NCBI RefSeq assembly: GCF_021391495.1
Contig: NZ_CP090063.1
Location: 3,534,001-3,598,000, forward strand
Direction: 5' to 3'
Source: Amycolatopsis acidiphila
GTDB taxonomy: Bacteria; Actinomycetota; Actinomycetes; Mycobacteriales; Pseudonocardiaceae
Length of the DNA: 64,000 nt
Made by a program: the position numbers and the translations under genes. Each line of letters starts with the position of its first letter. Positions within the stretch are counted from its first letter, which is position 1. Below, piece after piece: positions 7,242 to 16,162 of this stretch. The notes beneath the pieces were generated by a model. The model saw only the letters and a list, made by a program, of their open reading frames with translations. It made no database searches and was not told the origin of the DNA.

Positions 7242-9320
7242 ATGACGGCATCGATCGACTGCGCGTCCTACCAGGTCACGGACTCCTTCTTCGGTGAGCC
7301 GTACGTCGACGTGGACGAATGGCGGGAGCAACCGCACCCGCACCGGCACGTGCACGGCGGCTTCGCCGGTTGTGACACCCGCTTCACGTTCTACTTCCCC
7401 AGCGCCGAAGAGTGGCAGGGCAGGCTGATCCAGCCCATGGAAGGCGCCCACGCGGGCCACGAGGACTTCTTCGGAAGCGCGCTGGGCGACGCGATGGGCG
7501 GCGTCGCGCTCACGGCCCGGCTCGGCGGGTACATGGTCGAGTCGAACATGGGGCACATCGGCGACGACATCGACCCCAGGGGCGGCGACGACCCGACGCT
7601 GTACGGATGGCGGGCAGCGGCCGAGGCGGCGCGGTTCTCCAAGCACGTGGCGGCGCAGGTCTATGGCACGCCACCGCACCACGCGTACGTCTGGGGCGGC
7701 TCCGGCGGTGGCCGGCGCTCACCGTTGCTGCTGGAGAACGCGCCGGACGTCTTCGACGGCGCGCTGCCGTTCATGGGGGGCGGCGACGTCGCGGAGTTCC
7801 CCGCCACGAAACGCATTCGCGGCGCGCAGGTGATGAGCTTCGCGTGCATGTTCAACGTACAGCGGCTCTTGCGCGACAAGATGGAACCGCTCGTGGACGC
7901 GACGCGCCCCGGCGGGAGCGGCGATCCCTTCGCGGGCCTGACCACACACGAGCGCGAGGAGCTCGCGAGCCTGTACCGGCAGGGGTTCCCGCGTGGCGAC
8001 GAGTACATGATCGGCGCGCCGATGGGGCAGATCTGGCTCTGGTCCTCCATCGCCGACCAGCTCGCCGAGCAGGATTCCGCCTACTTCGAGAACTTCTGGA
8101 CCCAGCCGGGATACGTCGGCCACGACCATCCCGAGGTGGTGCGCGACGACGTGCTCGACTTCGCCGCCACCGTGGAGCGGGTGGTCACCATCGGGGAACT
8201 GGTCTCCGACCCCGCGTTCGCGGGACCGGAGTACCAGCTCATCCGCGGCACCGCCGCGATACTCGGCGCGAGCATGGGGACCGACCTGCCGTACGCCGTG
8301 GTGCTCAAGGACGTGCCCGCCGGGTACCGCCTCGGCACCGGCCTGCGGCCCGAGACCGGCGACGCGGCGGGGCGTCAGCTCTACTGCACCGGTGTCGCGG
8401 GCGACCTCTTCGTGGGGGACGGGCACGGCGAGGCGAACGTCAAGAGGTTCGGCGGGGTCCGCGCCGGTGACCGGATCCACGTGGACAACCGGCGGTTCCT
8501 CGCGTTCTGCTACTTCCACCGCCACCACGTGATGGCCGAGCCGCAGTTCGACTCGCTGCGGCTGGACGGCGTCCCGGTGTACCCGCAACACCCGGTGCCG
8601 CTGATGTCGCCGCTGATGGGCGTGTCCTAAACCGGCCACTACGCGGGCAAGCTGTTGTGGATCCACCACACCCTGGACTCGTCGTTGTGGCCCTCCCAGG
8701 GGCTCGTCTACGCCGACGCGGTGGTGGCCGAGCAGGGCGAGGCAGGCGCCGCGGAGCGGTTCCGTCTGCAGTGGACGGAGAACGCCGAGCACATCCCGCC
8801 GGTGTACCTGCCGGACTCGCCGTCGCGCGCGAGCAGCACCTGGCTGGTCGACTACTTCCCGGTCATCGAACAGGGGCTGGCCGACCTGATCCGCTGGGTG
8901 GAGCAGGGCGAGGCACCGCCTGCCACGAGCTACTCCTACGTGGACGGTCAGATCCGGCTGCCCGCGTCCGCCGCCGAACGTGGCGGGGTGCAGCCGGTCG
9001 TCACGGTCGTCGCCAACGGCGCCGCCCGGACCGAGGTGAAGGCCGGTGACCCGGTGGAGCTGGAGGTGCACGCGGAGGCGCCGCCCGGCGGTGGCACGAT
9101 CGTCTCGGTCGAGTGGGACTTCGACGGCCGGGGCGCGTTCCCGTTCCGCCACGAGGTGAGCGGCGCCGACAAGAGCGTCCGGCTGAGCCACACGCACACC
9201 TACGAGGCCCCGGGCACCTACTACGTGACAGCACGGGTGCACGGGCACCGGGACGGCGCGGTGGACGCTCAGTTCCGGCGGCTGCCGAACGTCGCCTCCG
9301 CGCGCGTCGTCGTGCGCTGA
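7242..9320 (+). pseudogene. Tannase-like alpha/beta hydrolase with C-terminal PKD domain, split by in-frame TAA
   Basis: ATG 7242 (GAGGAG 5 nt upstream) opens a 462-residue reading frame ending in TAA at 8628-8630. The same frame then continues without another stop to 9320 for 230 more codons. The first part has the nucleophile elbow WGGSGGGRRSP of the tannase/feruloyl-esterase fold. The part after the stop begins TGHYAGKLLWIHHTLDSS, which continues the hydrolase domain, and ends in a PKD-like beta domain (VEWDFDGRG, THTYEAPGTYYVTARV). Restoring one sense codon (TAC is one base away) would give about 692 residues. The second part has no Shine-Dalgarno. It is therefore a nonsense-mutated gene, a stop read through, or a sequence error. 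The enzyme would hydrolyse an ester or enol-ester; its substrate is unknown. Confidence 0.78.
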
Positions 9321-9322
9321 GC

Positions 9323-10114
9323 TCAGGCCGGGTCGGCGGCGGCTTCGGCGTCGGTCACGGCGTCGCCGTTGATGGAGAAGCCGCCGTCGGCGGTCAGCTG
9401 GGTCCCGGTGACGAACTCGGCACGGTCCGAGGCCAGGTAGGCCACGGCGTAGGCGATGTCCATCGGGTTGCCCATCCGGGTCAGCCTGCCGCCACCGGTG
9501 TGGTGGCCGGAGTCGCCGCGGGAGGCCACGACGCGGCCGACCAGGACCGAGTTCGCCCGGATCCCGTCCTTGGCGCCTTCCACCGCGAGGGTGCGGGTGA
9601 GCGAGCTGACCCCGGCCTTCGCCGCGCCGTACGCGCCGAAGCCCTTGAAGCCGGCGATGGCCTGTCCGGAGGAGATGTTCACGATCGAGGCGCCGTCGGC
9701 GGCCGCGAGGTGCGGCCACGCGTACTTCGACGCCCAGAAGACGTTGCCGGTCAGCGTGCCGACGAGGACGCGGTTCCACTCCTCGGTGGTGTAGTCGGCG
9801 ACGTGCTTGACCGTGCTGGCCACGACGTCGGTCGGCGCGGCGTTGTTGACCAGTGTGGACAGCGAGCCGAAGCGGCGCACGGTCTCCTCGACGACCTCGC
9901 GCACGTTGTCCTCGTCGGTGACGTCCAGCCGCAGGAACTCGGCCTTGCCACCGGCTTCGCGGATGCGGTTGACGACCTTCTCGCCCTTCTCCACGGTGCG
10001 GCCGGTGACGACCACGGCGGCGCCCTCGCTCGCCAGATGCTCCGCGATGGATCGCCCGATACCGCGCGTGGATCCCGAGACCAGTGCGACCTTGCCCGCC
10101 ATCAGCTCACCCAT
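9323..10114 (-). CDS. SDR family oxidoreductase
   Basis: A 263-residue short-chain dehydrogenase/reductase. SGSTRGIGRS is the cofactor glycine motif, VNNAAPTD the NNAG equivalent, and ISSGQ with YGAAKAG gives the Ser-Tyr-Lys catalytic set. VVTGRTVEKGEK, with a basic residue after strand 2, suggests NADP(H). The C-terminal GTQLTADGGFSING is typical. Start ATG 10114 is preferred because GGGAGA lies 5 nt upstream; the frame extends to 10147 without signals. It converges on the broken tannase-like gene (2 bp gap) and diverges from the isochorismatase-like gene across a gap with two regulon motif copies. Confidence 0.85.
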   Translation of the reverse strand: MGELMAGKVALVSGSTRGIGRSIAEHLASEGAAVVVTGRTVEKGEKVVNRIREAGGKAEFLRLDVTDEDNVREVVEETVRRFGSLSTLVNNAAPTDVVASTVKHVADYTTEEWNRVLVGTLTGNVFWASKYAWPHLAAADGASIVNISSGQAIAGFKGFGAYGAAKAGVSSLTRTLAVEGAKDGIRANSVLVGRVVASRGDSGHHTGGGRLTRMGNPMDIAYAVAYLASDRAEFVTGTQLTADGGFSINGDAVTDAEAAADPA

Positions 10115-10150
10115 GTCGTCTCCCACTTCGTCGTGTACTCGGTTCAAAAG

Positions 10151-10175
10151 GTGTCACTACTGTCAGATCTTGTCA
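10151..10175 (+). promoter_or_regulatory. Regulon motif copy I with a third TGTCA repeat
   Basis: GTGTCACTACTGTCAGATC (10151-10169) matches the motif. TGTCA recurs at 10152, 10161 and 10171, that is at 9-10 bp steps, so successive repeats face the same side of the helix. It lies between the SDR (10114) and the isochorismatase-like gene (10265). Confidence 0.55.
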
Positions 10176-10214
10176 ACGAAAACGCTTGCAAACTGCTGTT
10201 ACGGTGGGGATATT

Positions 10215-10234
10215 GTGTAATCGAAACGTCAGAC
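10215..10234 (+). promoter_or_regulatory. Weak regulon motif copy J
   Basis: GTGTAATCGAAACGTCAGAC keeps the GTGTA start and GTCAGA end with one extra spacer base, 30 nt upstream of the isochorismatase-like start. Confidence 0.35.
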
Positions 10235-10264
10235 TAGCGATGTTCGGCCGGTGACGGGAGAGCG

Positions 10265-10885
10265 ATGGGGACCGACCCGCTGCACGCGGCAGCGCTGGTG
10301 ATCAGCGAATGCCAGCTCGGGATCCTCGACCCCGGGGAGTCGATGATGGCAGGCCTGGCCGCGCAGGCGGCGGAGCGCGGCATCGTCGGGCGCATCGCCG
10401 AGCTGGCCGCCGCGTTCCGGTCGGCAGGCAGGCCGGTGGTGCACTGCCTGATCGAGCACCGGGCCGACCTGGCGGGGATCAGGCCCAACTCCCTGCTCGG
10501 CTCGCTGGCGATCAAGCACCGCAGGATGATCGCCGGCACCCGGGACACGCTGCCGCCGCCGCAGCTGACACCGCGACCCGCCGACCATGTCAGCACGCGT
10601 GCCGTCGGGCTGACCGCGTTCTACGGCACCGATCTCGACGTCACGCTGCGGCTGCGCTCGGTCGAGACGATCGTGCTGACCGGGGTGTCCACGAACGTGG
10701 CGATCCCCGGCTTCGCGCTCGAGGCGGTCAACCGTGGTTACTACGTGCGGATCCCGGCCGACTGCGTCGCGGGTACCTCGGCCGAGTCGCACGAGTTCAT
10801 GATGCGCGGCCTGCTGCCCGCGCTCTCCCGGATCACGGACTCGGAATCCGTGCTCCGCGAGCTTCGAGAAAGGGATGGTCGATGA
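10265..10885 (+). CDS. Isochorismatase-fold hydrolase lacking the catalytic Cys
   Basis: A 206-residue cysteine-hydrolase/isochorismatase-fold protein. The landmarks are LVISECQLG (usual Asp replaced by Glu), TAFYGTDLDVTLR and LTGVSTNVAIPGFALEAVNRGY. The nucleophilic Cys of nicotinamidases and N-carbamoyl hydrolases (STNxCV) is Ala here, and the usual catalytic Lys before the AFxGT segment is not evident. PhzD-like isochorismatases also lack the Cys and hydrolyse vinyl ethers without a covalent intermediate, so an enol-ether or purely structural role is possible. Start ATG 10265 has GGGAGAG upstream; the stop overlaps the DUF35 gene by 4 bp. Confidence 0.78.
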   Translation: MGTDPLHAAALVISECQLGILDPGESMMAGLAAQAAERGIVGRIAELAAAFRSAGRPVVHCLIEHRADLAGIRPNSLLGSLAIKHRRMIAGTRDTLPPPQLTPRPADHVSTRAVGLTAFYGTDLDVTLRLRSVETIVLTGVSTNVAIPGFALEAVNRGYYVRIPADCVAGTSAESHEFMMRGLLPALSRITDSESVLRELRERDGR

Positions 10886-11307
10886 CCCGACCCGCTTACC
10901 GCATGCTTCCGCAGGCGACGGCGGACTCCACCGCGTTCTGGACCGGCGGTGCCGACGGCGAGCTGCGGATACACCGCTGCCACTCGTGCTCGCGGCTCTT
11001 CCACCCGCCGGTGGGTGTCTGCTTCCGCTGCCGCAGCCGCGACGTCGCCCCGGAAGCGGTGTCCGGCCGCGCGACCGTGGTCTCGTACACGGTCAACCAC
11101 CACCCCTGGTTCGGGGACGCGTTCCCGCCGCCCTACGTCGTGGCGATCGTCGAGCTCGCCGAGGACCCGGAGATCCGGCTGACCACCCAGATCGTCGATT
11201 GCCCGGTGGAGGACGTGACGATCGGGATGGCCGTCGAGGTCGCCTTCGAACACCACGAGGACGTGTGGATCCCCGTTTTCCGGCCGGTACAAGGGAGTGT
11301 GGCATGA
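10882..11307 (+). CDS. DUF35 / OB-fold Zn-ribbon acyl-CoA-binding protein
   Basis: A 141-residue protein with an N-terminal rubredoxin-like zinc ribbon, CHSC-x12-CFRC (residues about 34-53), followed by an OB-fold (ATVVSYTVNHHPW, PYVVAIVELAEDPEIRL, VEVAFEHHEDVWIPVF). In steroid side-chain degradation such DUF35 domains pair with Ltp2-type thiolase-fold proteins to make retro-aldolases. The next gene is exactly such a protein, overlapping by 4 bp (ATGA at 11304-11307), so a heteromeric aldolase or thiolase is likely here. Confidence 0.85.
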   Translation: MTRPAYRMLPQATADSTAFWTGGADGELRIHRCHSCSRLFHPPVGVCFRCRSRDVAPEAVSGRATVVSYTVNHHPWFGDAFPPPYVVAIVELAEDPEIRLTTQIVDCPVEDVTIGMAVEVAFEHHEDVWIPVFRPVQGSVA

Positions 11308-12488
11308 CGTTCGTCGAGGGCAAGGCGGTCATCACCGGCGTCGGGCAGTCCGCCGTCGGCCGCAAGCTCGGCCGCGGCGGGGTGGACCTCGCGATCGACG
11401 CGGCGCTGGAGGCGATCGAGCACGCCGGGCTCGACGCGAGCGACATCGACGGCGTCGCCAGCTACCCGGGCCCCGTGCCGGCGGAAGGCGGGTTCGTCGG
11501 GGCCACCACGCACGATGTCCGCGACGCGCTGGGCCTGCGCACCACCTGGGTGATCAGCGGGTCGGAGACGCCGGGGCAGGCGGGCACCCTGATGGACGCC
11601 GCGGCGTCCATCGCCACCGGCCGCGCCACCCACGTGCTCTGCTTCCGCAGCGTGTTCGAGTCGACGGCGCAGGCGGCCGGGCGGGCCCAGGCACTGACCC
11701 AGGTCGCGCGACGCGCGAGCGGGCACCTGGAGTTCCGGATGCCGTTCGGCGCCGCGTCCCCGGCGAACTGGATCGCGCTCTACGCCCAGCGCTACATGCA
11801 CGAGTTCGGGCTCACCCGTGAGCAGCTGGGCCAGATCCCGCTCAACGGCAGGCGCAACGCGGCGCGGAACCCGAAGGCGATCTACACCGCGCCGATGACG
11901 CTGGAGGACTACCTCTCGGCCCGGCTGATCTCCTACCCGTTCGGGCTGTACGACTGCGACGTCCCCTGCGACGGGGCGACCGCGGTGATCCTGTCCCGCC
12001 GCGACGCCGCGAAGAACTCCGGCCGCCCGGCGATCGCGATCGAGGCGGCGGGCTCGGGGCTCTACCAGCGGCACAGCTGGGACCAGCGCGCGGACCTGAC
12101 GACGATGGCGGCACACGACGCGGGGCACCACATGTGGGAGCAGACGAGGCTCACCCCGTCCGATGTGGACTTCGCCGAGCTCTACGACGGGTTCAGCTAC
12201 CTGTGCGCGCAGTGGATCGAGGCGCTCGGGTTCTGCAAGCACGGCGAGGTGGGGCCGTTCCTGGAGGACACGGCCCACTACGCGCCCGACGGCGAGCTGC
12301 CGATCAACACCCACGGGGGCCAGCTCTCGGCCGGCCGCCTGCACGGCTACGGCTTCCTGCACGAGGCCTGCGTGCAGCTGTGGGGCGAGGCGGGGGAGCG
12401 GCAGATCCGCAAGGACGTCGAGATCGCGGCGGTCGGCATCGGTGGCGGCCCGGAGGCGGGTTGCCTGCTGCTGCGCCGGGAGAACTGA
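11304..12488 (+). CDS. Lipid-transfer-type thiolase-fold protein (Ltp2-like)
   Basis: A 394-residue thiolase-fold protein of the SCPx/lipid-transfer branch. It begins KAVITGVGQSAVGRKLGRG. The usual N-terminal catalytic Cys is not evident. DVDFAELYDGFSYLCAQW carries the ELYDGF segment seen in Ltp2-type retro-aldolases, where the Tyr is catalytic, and LPINTHGGQLSAGRLHG fills the late glycine loop. With the overlapping DUF35 gene it probably cleaves a beta-hydroxy- or beta-keto-acyl-CoA. It ends 18 bp before a strong terminator. Confidence 0.85.
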   Translation: MTFVEGKAVITGVGQSAVGRKLGRGGVDLAIDAALEAIEHAGLDASDIDGVASYPGPVPAEGGFVGATTHDVRDALGLRTTWVISGSETPGQAGTLMDAAASIATGRATHVLCFRSVFESTAQAAGRAQALTQVARRASGHLEFRMPFGAASPANWIALYAQRYMHEFGLTREQLGQIPLNGRRNAARNPKAIYTAPMTLEDYLSARLISYPFGLYDCDVPCDGATAVILSRRDAAKNSGRPAIAIEAAGSGLYQRHSWDQRADLTTMAAHDAGHHMWEQTRLTPSDVDFAELYDGFSYLCAQWIEALGFCKHGEVGPFLEDTAHYAPDGELPINTHGGQLSAGRLHGYGFLHEACVQLWGEAGERQIRKDVEIAAVGIGGGPEAGCLLLRREN

Positions 12489-12506
12489 CCAGCCGGAGAA
12501 AGGGAA

Positions 12507-12536
12507 CCGGGTCCCGCCGCGTGCGGCGGGACCCGG
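12507..12536. terminator. Bidirectional hairpin terminator
   Basis: A perfect 14-bp stem (12507-12520 with 12523-12536, CCGGGTCCCGCCGC) with a minimal loop sits between the convergent thiolase-like and CoA-transferase genes. Confidence 0.8.
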
Positions 12537-12541
12537 AGTCG

Positions 12542-13756
12542 TCAGAGGACCGAGCCGGAGATCTTCAGCTCGAGGATGCGGTCCATGTCCAGGCCGAGTT
12601 CGCCGAGCACCTCATCGGTGTGCTCACCGTGCTCGGGCGCGCGGCGGGTGTCGCCGGACTCGCCGTCGAACTGCAGCGGCGCGGGCACCAGCTGGAACGG
12701 GTTGCCCTTCGAGTCCTTGACGTCCTGCAGGTAGCCGTTCGCGACGACCTGCGGGTCGGACAGCACGTCGATCGGCCGCTGCACCGGCGCCCAGGGGCCG
12801 CGCCCCGCCGCCAGGATCGCCGAAACCTCCTCGAACGTCCGCTCGCCGAACAGTTCGGCGAGCGCCGCCGTGGCCTCCTCGTTGTGCTTCATCCTCGCCG
12901 CGTGGTCGGCGAACCGGGGGTCGCCCGCCAGTTCGGGCCTGCCCAGCGCCGTGACCAGCTCCGGCCAGAACCGGTCGGTCTGCAGCATCACGAGGGAGAC
13001 GAACCGGCCGTCCTTGGTGGCGTAGGTGTTCACCAGGGAGTTGGGCGCCTCGGCGGGCTTGTACCGCGGGATCCGCTCGACCCCGAACGCCGCGGACGCG
13101 GCCAGGCTCGCGCCCATCGCCCAGGTGCCCATCGACAGCAGGGACCCGTCGACCGTGAGCGCCTCCCCGGTGCGTTCGCGGTGCAGCAGCGCGGCGGAGA
13201 TGCCGCCCGCGATGGTCAGCCCGCCGAGCACGTCGCCGAACGCGGCGCCGGGCTGGGTCACCGGATAGCCGAGCTCGTCGGGGCTCACGGTGTCCGCGGC
13301 GCCGGAGCGGGCCCAGAACGTCGAGTTGTCGTACCCGCCCTCGTTGGCCTCCGGACCCTGCGGGCCGTGTGCCGAGCCGCGGGCGTAGACGATGCCCGGG
13401 TTCACCGCGCGGATGTCGTCCACGTCGATGCGCAGCTTCGTGCGCTGGGCCGGCAGGAAGTTGGTGAGGAAGACGTCGGCCCGCGCGGCGAGCCGCAGCA
13501 GCAGCTCATGGCCCTCCTCGGACTTGATGTCCAGGCCGATGCTGCGCTTGCCCCGGTTGGGCAGCTCGACCATGTGCGCGACGCCGCCGAGGGGGACCAG
13601 GCCCGAGGTCACCAGGCCGCGCTGGGGGTCACCGGTGTCGGGATGCTCGACCTTGATCACGTCGGCGCCCCATTCGGCGAGGATGCCGCCCGCCACCGGG
13701 ACGTAGGTCCAGGACGCGACCTCGAGCACGCGGATTCCGTTCATGATGGCAACCAC
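12542..13756 (-). CDS. CaiB/BaiF-type (family III) CoA-transferase
   Basis: A 404-residue family III CoA-transferase. GGILAEWGADVIKVEHPDTG, GLDIKSEEGHELLLRLA and DVFLTNFLPAQ are family hallmarks; the catalytic Asp is expected in GGYDNSTFWARSG. These enzymes move CoA between carboxylic acids without ATP and would activate a pathway acid or recycle CoA. GTG 13756 is chosen because GAGGAG lies 7 nt upstream; ATG 13744 has no good ribosome-binding site. The frame extends to 13816, but that part lies in the promoter gap and overlaps a regulon motif. Confidence 0.85.
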   Translation of the reverse strand: MVAIMNGIRVLEVASWTYVPVAGGILAEWGADVIKVEHPDTGDPQRGLVTSGLVPLGGVAHMVELPNRGKRSIGLDIKSEEGHELLLRLAARADVFLTNFLPAQRTKLRIDVDDIRAVNPGIVYARGSAHGPQGPEANEGGYDNSTFWARSGAADTVSPDELGYPVTQPGAAFGDVLGGLTIAGGISAALLHRERTGEALTVDGSLLSMGTWAMGASLAASAAFGVERIPRYKPAEAPNSLVNTYATKDGRFVSLVMLQTDRFWPELVTALGRPELAGDPRFADHAARMKHNEEATAALAELFGERTFEEVSAILAAGRGPWAPVQRPIDVLSDPQVVANGYLQDVKDSKGNPFQLVPAPLQFDGESGDTRRAPEHGEHTDEVLGELGLDMDRILELKISGSVL

Positions 13757-13799
13757 AGGCCGGCTCCTCGTCGTTGATGAAGACTGGATGTGCTCGAAG

Positions 13800-13816
13800 T
13801 CTAACAGTAGCGTCAC
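13800..13816 (-). promoter_or_regulatory. Regulon motif copy K
   Basis: On the minus strand this reads GTGACGCTACTGTTAGA, two bases off the best copies. It lies 44 nt upstream of the CoA-transferase start, with TACTGT as a possible -10 element. Confidence 0.5.
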
Positions 13817-13929
13817 CTAATGCCATGGCTGTTGCGCAGGATTTTTCGTTGCTGTGGATCGAAAGATCTGACTCGATGTATGTTCCTGGTACGGCAAGTG
13901 GCCACAGCGATGCGAGAGGGCGTGCCCGG

Positions 13930-14700
13930 GTGAACGAGCTGCTGATCGAGGACGCCGGCGCGGTCCGGGTGCTGACCCTGAACCGGCCGCGGGCGCGCAA
14001 CGCGCTGAGCGGGGAGCTGATCACGGCGCTGTACCGGGCCCTGCTCGAGGTCGACGCGGACGACGCGGTGCGCGCGGTGGTGCTGACCGGTACCGATCCC
14101 GCCTTCTGCGCGGGTGTCGACCTCAAGCAGGCCGCGGCCGAGGGCGTGGCGTACTTCCGGCGGTTCGACGAGGAGAACTGCGTCGGCCAGGTCGCACTGG
14201 TGGGCAAGCCGGTCGTCGGCGCGGTCAACGGTGCCGCCTTCACCGGCGGCCTGGAACTGGCGCTGGGCTGCGACTTCCTGGTCGCCTCGGAGCGCGCCGT
14301 GTTCGCCGACACCCATGTGCGGGTCGGGGTGCTGCCCGGCGGCGGGCTGACCGCGCGGCTGCCGCAGCTCGTCGGCCCGGCCCAGGCGCGCCGGATGTCG
14401 ATGACCGGGGAGGTGGTCGACGCGGCCCGCGCGGCGTCGATCGGCCTGGTCACCGAGGTCGTGCCACACGAACGACTTCGCGAGCGCGCGCTCGGGCTGG
14501 CCGCCGCGATCGCGGAGGTGCCGCCCGCGGCGATGAGCGCGCTCAAGCGCATCTACACCGAGAGCGCGACGAGCCTGATCGGCCGGGCGCTGGAGATCGA
14601 GACCGCCATCTCGGGCGCGCACGACTCGGACCTGGCCGGGCTGGAGGAGCGCCGGGTCGCGGTGACCCGGCGCAACCGCGCCCAGCTCAGCCGAGGGTGA
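13930..14700 (+). CDS. Enoyl-CoA hydratase/isomerase (crotonase)
   Basis: A 256-residue crotonase-fold protein: LTLNRPRARNALSGEL at the N-terminus, the oxyanion segment FCAGVDLKQ, and NGAAFTGGLELALGCDF with a candidate catalytic Glu. It likely hydrates or isomerises an unsaturated acyl-CoA. GTG 13930 is the family-typical start; the reading frame upstream lies in the promoter gap. It diverges from the CoA-transferase, and its last 14 bases overlap the 3' end of the convergent aldehyde dehydrogenase. Confidence 0.84.
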   Translation: MNELLIEDAGAVRVLTLNRPRARNALSGELITALYRALLEVDADDAVRAVVLTGTDPAFCAGVDLKQAAAEGVAYFRRFDEENCVGQVALVGKPVVGAVNGAAFTGGLELALGCDFLVASERAVFADTHVRVGVLPGGGLTARLPQLVGPAQARRMSMTGEVVDAARAASIGLVTEVVPHERLRERALGLAAAIAEVPPAAMSALKRIYTESATSLIGRALEIETAISGAHDSDLAGLEERRVAVTRRNRAQLSRG

Positions 14701-16153
14701 ACGGGTCGCGCGTCTCGCCGGAGAGCTCCACCCAGATCGCCTTGGTCTCGGTGTAGTCCCGTACCGCGTCGGCCCCGTTCTCACGGCCGATGCCGGACAA
14801 CCCGACGCCGCCGAAGGGGACCTGAGGCGCCACCGCGCGGTAGGCGTTGACCCAGACGGTGCCCGCGCGCAGCCTGGCCGCGACCCGGTGCGCCCGGTGC
14901 ACGTCCTTGGTCCACACCGAGCCGGCGAGCCCGAACGGCGTGTCGTTGGCCTTGCGCACGGCGTCGTCCTCCGAGGAGAACGTGGTGACCGCGAGGACCG
15001 GGCCGAAGATCTCCTCGGTGATGGCCCGCGCGTCCGGCGGCAGGTCGGTCAGCACGGTGGGCCGGACGAAGTAGCCGCCGAGCTCGGCGACCGGCTCGCC
15101 GCCACACGCGATGGTCGCACCCTGTTCGCGCGCGGCCTTGAAGTGCTCCAGCACCTTGGCGAACTGGCGATCGTTGGCCAGTGGGCCCAGCTCGGTCTCC
15201 TCGGCCCGCGGGTCGCCGATGACGATCTGGTTCGCCCGCTCGACGATCCGGCCGACGAGCGCTTCGGCGACGGATTCCTCGACGAGCAACCGGGAACCGG
15301 CCAGGCAGGTCTGCCCGGCCGCGGCGAACACCCCGGCGATCAGGCCGTTGGCGGCCGCGTCGAGATCCGCGTCGGCGAACACCACCTGGGCGGACTTGCC
15401 GCCGAGCTCCAGGCTGACCTGGGTGACGTTGTCGGCCGCGGCGTGGGCCACCGCCTTGCCGGTCTCGGTGCTGCCGGTGAACGCGACCTTGTCCACACCG
15501 GGATGTGCCGACAGCGCCTTCCCCGTCTCCGGGCCCCAGCCGGTGATCACGTTGAACACCCCGGGCGGGAAGCCGGCCTCGGCGACCAGTTCCGCCAGTG
15601 CGACCGTCGAGGCGGGCGTGTAGTCGCTGGGTTTGACGACGATCGTGCAGCCGGCGGCAAGCGCGGGCGCGAGCTTCCAGGTCAGCAGCAGCAACGGCGA
15701 GTTCCACGGCGTGATCGCCGCGACCACGCCGACCGGCTCGTGTCGCGTGTAGACCAGGTAGTTGGACTTGCCGGTGGGGATCACCTCGCCCTGGAGCTTG
15801 TCCGCCATCCCGGCGTAGTAGGTGTACCAGGACGGCAGTCCCTTCGCCTGGCCGGACATCTCGCGCATCAGCTTCCCGCCGTCGCGCACCTCCAGCTCGG
15901 CGAGCTTGCCGGCGTCGCGGGCGATCAGCTCCGCCAGCCTGCGCAGCAGCTCGCCCCGCTCGGGCGCGGTGAGCGCACCCCAGGAGCCCGACAGCGCGGC
16001 GCGTGCGGCGGCGACCGCGCGGTCCACGTCCTCGGCGCTCCCGTCGGCGACCTGCGCCCACGGCTTGCCCGTGTACGGGTCCTGCGTCTCGTAGGTCCGG
16101 CCCGAAACCGAGGGCACGGACTTGCCGTCGATGTAGAGGTTGAACTGCTCCAC
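14687..16153 (-). CDS. Aldehyde dehydrogenase
   Basis: A 488-residue NAD(P)-dependent aldehyde dehydrogenase. The cofactor-binding ITPWNSPLLLLTWK, the SLELGGKSAQ segment with the general-base Glu, and AAGQTCLAGSR with the nucleophilic Cys are all intact; EEIFGPVLAV and the C-terminal PFGGVGLSGIGREN are also present. It is the last gene of the minus-strand operon that starts near 24433 and has a GTG start 9 bp after the acyl-CoA dehydrogenase stop. A role in oxidising the aldehyde released by a retro-aldol or meta-cleavage aldolase step is plausible; the substrate is unproven. Confidence 0.9.
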   Translation of the reverse strand: MEQFNLYIDGKSVPSVSGRTYETQDPYTGKPWAQVADGSAEDVDRAVAAARAALSGSWGALTAPERGELLRRLAELIARDAGKLAELEVRDGGKLMREMSGQAKGLPSWYTYYAGMADKLQGEVIPTGKSNYLVYTRHEPVGVVAAITPWNSPLLLLTWKLAPALAAGCTIVVKPSDYTPASTVALAELVAEAGFPPGVFNVITGWGPETGKALSAHPGVDKVAFTGSTETGKAVAHAAADNVTQVSLELGGKSAQVVFADADLDAAANGLIAGVFAAAGQTCLAGSRLLVEESVAEALVGRIVERANQIVIGDPRAEETELGPLANDRQFAKVLEHFKAAREQGATIACGGEPVAELGGYFVRPTVLTDLPPDARAITEEIFGPVLAVTTFSSEDDAVRKANDTPFGLAGSVWTKDVHRAHRVAARLRAGTVWVNAYRAVAPQVPFGGVGLSGIGRENGADAVRDYTETKAIWVELSGETRDPFTLG

Positions 16154-16162
16154 GTTTGCTCC

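Noticed and set aside
8655..9320. Separate gene starting at TTG 8655
   Set aside because: The frame is the same as the upstream hydrolase and is open right up to its TAA, there is no Shine-Dalgarno, and the residues before 8655 (TGHYAGKL) already belong to the hydrolase domain.
13757..13816. Longer N-terminus of the CoA-transferase
   Set aside because: The extension crosses the regulon motif and promoter gap; GTG 13756 has a good Shine-Dalgarno and matches the family start.
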